From: Dasypus novemcinctus
Taxonomy: Eukaryota > Chordata > Mammalia > Cingulata > Dasypodidae
Reading direction: 5' to 3'
Assembly: GCF_030445035.2 (NCBI RefSeq)
Contig: NC_080701.1
Location: forward strand, 20,428,798 to 20,492,797
Length of the DNA stretch: 64,000 nucleotides
Shown here: piece by piece, positions 34,901 to 40,900 of the stretch
Numbering within the stretch: the first letter of the stretch is position 1
How the letters are laid out: every line of letters begins with the position of its first letter
Program-made: the position numbers and the translations under genes
The notes under the pieces: generated by a model
The model's input: the letters and a program-made list of their open reading frames with translations, nothing else
Databases searched by the model: none
What the model was told of the DNA's origin: nothing

Positions 34901-37900
34901 GGCAGGGACCCTAGAGTCGGCCGGGGCCAGCCCTCGTCACCCAGAAGGGACGCGCCCCAGCCCCCCAGCGTGCACCCGCCCGGCTAGCGCGGAACTCCGT
35001 GTGTGACCAAATTCTGATCGTGCGGTATCAAATTTTGAGTTTTTGGGGGAAGGGCAAAGGAGAGGGGCATCAGTGACAGGGGGGCAGTTATTCAGTATTT
35101 TATGGTGGGGCACCAAGTTGAAGGGAGAGCCCCGTGGGAATAAACAGGGCCGTGGGTACTGGGGTAGAAGGAAGAAGGGGGCGGCTTGGGAAGAGGCACG
35201 GAGAGCCTGTTCCCAGAGAGGAGGGCCACATTTCCAGTTTGGTGGCCTAACTAACCAGGTGACCACCACGAAGTACCGTGCTAGGCTTCTGGAGACGTGA
35301 AGGAGGTAAGCCGTGCTCCCTGCCCTCCAGCTCGGCGGGGCCACAGAACTAGGGCACGTAAAAGATGAGCAAGACAGAAGAGGCATGTGTGGAAAGGTCA
35401 CATCTGAGTCCAACTGCATAGAGTATGGATTAGAGTGGATTTAAGGATATTCTACCATGGAACTCTTGTGATTAGTAATGGAAGAAATTGTCGCGTGGAT
35501 GTTTTCCATTTCTGAATATAGATTAAAGCCACCGGTGTTTTAGCTGGATTTTATCATATAGGTCATATGTGTGCAACACCATAGCCACTGAACACTTGTG
35601 GCTAATGCCACTCGTAGAAATGTTAATACTTTGAGTATATTGATGATAAATATGTTACTAAAAAAAAAGAGTACACAGTAAAAAAAAAAGGTGAGCAAGA
35701 GAAGAGGCAGGTGTGAGTGAGCGGGGAGACCCCCGGAGGGAGAGGGGGCCACGGCAGGGTGAGGGGAGACGTGGCACTGGGGAGGTGGGGAAGAGCAGAG
35801 CGCAAGGGCCACCCCCCGGGGCAGCCCTGCAGGGCGGGAAGGCGCCGCGGGGCCAGCGAAGCCAGCAGGGGGCGGTGACGGCTCGAGCCGAGGGGTGACG
35901 CGGTCCCCGTCCCCAGAACTCGAGGAACGTGGCCCTGGAGGCCTACCTCATCAAGCCGCACAGCTACGTGGGCCTGACCTGCACGGCCTTCCAGAGGCGG
36001 GAGGCGGGGGCGCCCGGGGCGCGGCCGGGGGGCCCCGGCCACCACCCCCCGCCCGAGCCCGAGCCCCCGGCTGACCAGCAGCTCCGCTTCCGCTGCACCA
36101 CCGGGAGGCCCAACGTCTCCCTGTCGTCCTTCCATATCAAGGTGGGCCCCGGGGGGCGGCGGAGGGGAGGGTGCTGGGTGGGGAGGGGCCGAGGGGCGGT
36201 CGAGAGGGTCCAGGAGGCGGGAGGTGGCAGGCGGCAGGACCGGGGGCCTGGGGGACCTCCGGGGTCTGGGTGTCTCTGAGGAGCTTCCGTGTCCCCCCAG
36301 AACAGCGTGGCACTGGCCTCCATCCAGCTGCCCCCCAGTCTGTTCTCGGCCCTTCCGGCGGCTCTGGCTCCCCCGGCGCCCCCGGACTGCACCCTGCAGC
36401 TGCTCGTCTTCCGCAACGGCCGCCTCTTCCGCAGTCACGGCAACGCCTCCCGCCCTGGCGCCGCGGGGGCCGGCAGGCGGCGCGGCGTGGCCACCCCCGT
36501 CATCTTCGCAGGAACCAGTAAGGGCCTTGGGGCCCCTCCAGCCACGCGGGCTCCCAGCGTCTGCCCCGTGTCCCTCCTCCCGCGCGGCGCCCCCTAAAGG
36601 CCGGGGGGAGTCGGCAGGGGAGGTGGACGACCCTCCCGTTTCCCAAGGTGGGGTGGCGAGCCAGAGAGGCCCCCCAAGGGGAGGGACTGGAAAAGGCTCA
36701 GGAGGACTCTGGACTTTCTTTTTTTAAAAGATTTATTATTTATTTATTTCTCTCCCCCACCCCAGTTGTCTGCTCTCTGTGTCCATTCGCTGTGTGTTCT
36801 TCTTTGTCTGCTTGCATGCTTGTCATCTTGCTGAGTCAGCTCTCTGTGTGTGCGGCGCCACTCCTGGGCAGGCTGTGCTTTTTTTGCATGGGGTGGCTCT
36901 CCTTACGGGGCGCACTCCTTGTGCGTGGGGCTCCCCTACATAGGGGACACCCCCGCGTGGCACGGCACTCCTTGCGCGCATCAGCACTGCACATGGATCA
37001 GCTCATCACGAGTCAGGAGGCCTGGGGTTTGAACCCTGGACCTCCCATCTGGTAGGCAGATGCTCTATCTGTTGAGCCAAATCCGCTCCCCGACTCTGGA
37101 CTTCAGATCCCAGATCTGATTTCAAGAGGGCTCTGAGCACAGACCCTTGGCCCACCCCATCCAGCCCATGCCGACGCACACGCGCTTCTTGCGCCCCCAC
37201 ATGTGGGCAATTCTGAAGGGCGCCTGCTGGAAGTGCAGCCCCGTCTTTGGTATTATAAGGAATTAGGACACACGAGACAGGGTCCCTGCCTCACAGAGCT
37301 TACCAACTAGTTGAGCAACAGAAGGGTTCCATAACATTCCAGGCTTTTGTGGACCACGTGCGTCTGACTCGGCACCCCGCTGGGTGGGTCCACCTGCACC
37401 CACCTCAGCATCTCTCCACCAAATGTGCCACCTCTTCTCCCAGTTACTCCACACCTTCTTTCTCTCCACGTTATCAATCCCACCCTCCCTGCTACCAAAC
37501 CGGGAGAAACTTAGCCTCAGCTTAGACTTCCCCTTGCCACTCCAGCCTTCCGCCTGGATTTCTGTTTGCCACGCTCTCTCTGCCTGCAATCCATCCCGCA
37601 CAGTCCCACAAAGTCATCTTCTTAAAACAAAACTCGGGGGGACCAGGTGTCACTCAGGGGTTGAGTGCCTGCTTCGCACATCCGAGGTCCTGAGTTCAAT
37701 CCCTGGTGCCTCCTAAAAACAAAACAAAAACACCACTCTGCACACCGGAGAGCCCCTTAAAAGCCTGTCAGGTTTCCCCACTGCCATCAGTCTACCTTCT
37801 TCCATGTGCCGTTTAGGGTTCTATATAACGTGGTCTCATCCCCTTCTCACAGCCAGGCTTTGCTTTCACTGCCCTGGGTTCACTTCCTGCTTCTAGACCA

Positions 37901-40900
37901 TACTCTTGTCATGAGGTCATTCATTCTGAACATGAACACTTACTGAGTACTGGACATACCCTTGTTGGGGGCGGGGGCACCCGGGCACAAGGCAGCTGGG
38001 TTCGTGAGCCAAGGCACGCAGAGGTTAGAAAGAAGCCACTCATTGAACCAGCCATTGTGAGTGGAGCTTTGTTGTCAAGCAGCGTGCAAGGGGCACGTAA
38101 GAGGATGGCCTTAGTTCAGGGTCAGGAGAAGGAGCGTCACCTGGAGAAGGGCCACAGGTCCCAGTTAGCAGCAACTTGGGGTAAGGGGAAGTGGCTGGTA
38201 GGGGGTTCTATGGATCCCACATACCAGCACAGCCCCCCAGCTGTTTCCAGAGCTCCTCTCTGGCTGGGAATGCCTCCCCCTTGCCCTCCCGCCACCCCGC
38301 CTTCCTAATGGGTGCCAGCTTCCCCTCTCAGGGATGCCCTCCTGACTCTTTCTGCAGGGCTAGGACTCAACATTAGCTCCCACCTCCTGGGGATGCTGAC
38401 CGGGGATCCCCCGGCCGCAGCCTCTCCTGGGAGCACCTACGGCCACCAGCACTCCTTTGAAAGTAAAGAGGGTCACCTCCCGGTGCTTCTCTTTCCTCAA
38501 CCATTGACATCTACCCGTTCCTCCCACCCCCACCCCAGCACAACGCCCTGCCCCCCAGAGGTGTGACGTCTGGCTGCTGCTCTTGGTCCTCCCGGAGCCA
38601 GTCTCCCTCTCGGGCCTGGTGTGTAGCCACGTGGACGTCCCTCTCCCCGCTGCAGGTGGCTGTGCTGTGGGAAACCTGACGGAGCCGGTGGCCGTTTCGC
38701 TGCGGCACTGGGCCGAGGGGGCCGAGCCTGTGGCAGCTTCGTGGAGCCACGAGGGACCCGCGGGGCCCGGGGGCTGGAGCTCCGAGGGGTGCCAGCTCCG
38801 CTCCAGCCAGCCCAACGTTAGCTCCCTGCACTGCCAGCACCTGGGCAACGTGGCCGTGCTCATGGTGGGTAGGGTGGGGGCCGAGGGGCGGGGGCGCAGG
38901 GGACAAGGGGGTGTGCCCCGGGGGGTGGGGGTACTCCGGCCCGCTCGGGCCACAGAGAAACAAAGGCAGGACAGGCGCCTTGCTGGGCTCCCATGACGGC
39001 CAGGACGGGCCCCCTGGCTCCCCCACGCCTCTCCATCTTCCAGGCGACAGGGGGGTCCTGTTCCCACTCGCACATCAACAGAGATGAGTCCAGAACTGCA
39101 CAGCCTGGCCTTCGAATCCCGCACTTCCTGAGCCTCAGATTTTTAAACTGGGAGAGGGAAAACACAAAAAACACAAAACCCCCAATCCTAGACACCTTCT
39201 CCTTTCCTTTCTCCCTCCTCTCTCCTCCCTGACCAGTTCCTCTCCCTTGCCACGCTTCCCACCCCCCTTTCCTGGATACTGCGCAGGCAGGTGCCTGTGC
39301 TATAGACAGAATCTTCTCCCTCTTTCCTCATCTCCGATTTTTCGGGCCGGGAATCTAAAATCCCCAGAAAGTCGGGATCCAAGGACGGACACCTAAGGGC
39401 GACGTCCTGATGCTTGCACCTGTGCTTGCGCAGCTGGCCTGATTCAGGCCCTCCGTGGACAGGGCTTGGGAAGAGGAGAACCGGCCTGGGGGGCTGGCGA
39501 GGGCTCCGGGCAGCAGCCTTGGCTCCTGGCTTCCTCTTTCCTCTCCTCTCCCAGGAGCTGAGTGCTTTTCCCAGGGAGGTGGCGGGCTCGGGCGCGGGGC
39601 TCCACCCCGTCGTGTACCCCTGCACGGCCCTGCTGCTGCTCTGCCTCTTCTCCACCATCATCACCTACATCCTCAGCCACAGGTGGGAGCCCCTGCAGGC
39701 AGGGAGGGCTGTGGCGGGCAGGCAGCCGGTCTGGCTAAGGGGCTCAGGTGGTCCACGTGATTCCCTTAGCCTCTCGCCTAGGGTTTCATTTGAAGCTTCT
39801 GGGGGTGGGAAGCACGTTTTGGGGGGTTCAGGATTTCCCACCCTGTGGCCTCTATCGTGTACACGCGTGTGTATGCTCACAGATACTTACCTGCCTTTCC
39901 CTTTTTGGGTGTCCCAATGCCCTGGGGACCCCATGGGCCTGACCTTGGCCTGTAGGGCCCGCTAAGCAAAGCCTGTTTCTGGGGCAGCTCCATCCACATC
40001 TCCCGGAAGGGATGGCACATGCTGCTGAACCTCTGCTTCCATATGGCCATGACCTCGGCCGTCTTTGCAGGGGGCATCACCCTCACCAACTACCAGGTGG
40101 TCTGCCAGGCGGTAAGCGGAGGGGCTGGGGGGCTCCAGGGTTAGTGACGGCCACCTAGGAAGCTGCACAGGAAGAAGATGGGGGGGTCAGGCCCATCCTT
40201 CAGCTCCATCCTTCTCTGCGTGTCCAGCCTGGCTGCGGGGGAAGGGGAGGAGAAAGGGGGTGGCAAGAACTACATCAGAGGAAGAGGACGTAAACGTGGG
40301 GCGTGGGGAGGCTGGGGATGAGCCAGCTACCAAATGACAGGGTCAGGGAGCACCTTCGTGGGAGAGGACCCTGGGGTCGCAGTGTCCAGGGTGGCAGCGG
40401 GCAGGGTAGCGTGAAGAGCTGTGGGGTTGGCATGGGCGGGGAGGAGCACTGGCGGGGAGCAGCCAGGTGCCTCAGCCTCGGCGCCCGGCCCCCCCAGGTG
40501 GGCATCACCCTGCACTACTCTTCCCTGTCCACACTGCTCTGGATGGGCGTGAAAGCCCGGGTCCTGCACAAGGAGCTCAGCTGGAGGGCGCCCCCTCCCC
40601 AAGAAGGGGACCCTGCCCTGCCTGCGCCCCGTCCCATGCTCCGGTACGTGCTTCCTGCTGACCCCTGTGCCACCGGGGGGTGGGACTCGGAGGGAGCGCA
40701 GGCCACCACAGTCTGTCGTCCCAGCGCGGGCACAGGGCGGTTCCAAGGTCCCCCCGGGAGATCACTCTCCAGAGACAGAAGAGGCAGGGCCTTGGGTGGT
40801 GCCGGGCTGTGCAAGGCCACGGAGCCGATGCATGGAGGGCTTTCCAGCCCTAAGAGGCCTGGGAGGGAAGCAGCTCCACAGAGCGGGCAGGGACCCTGGG

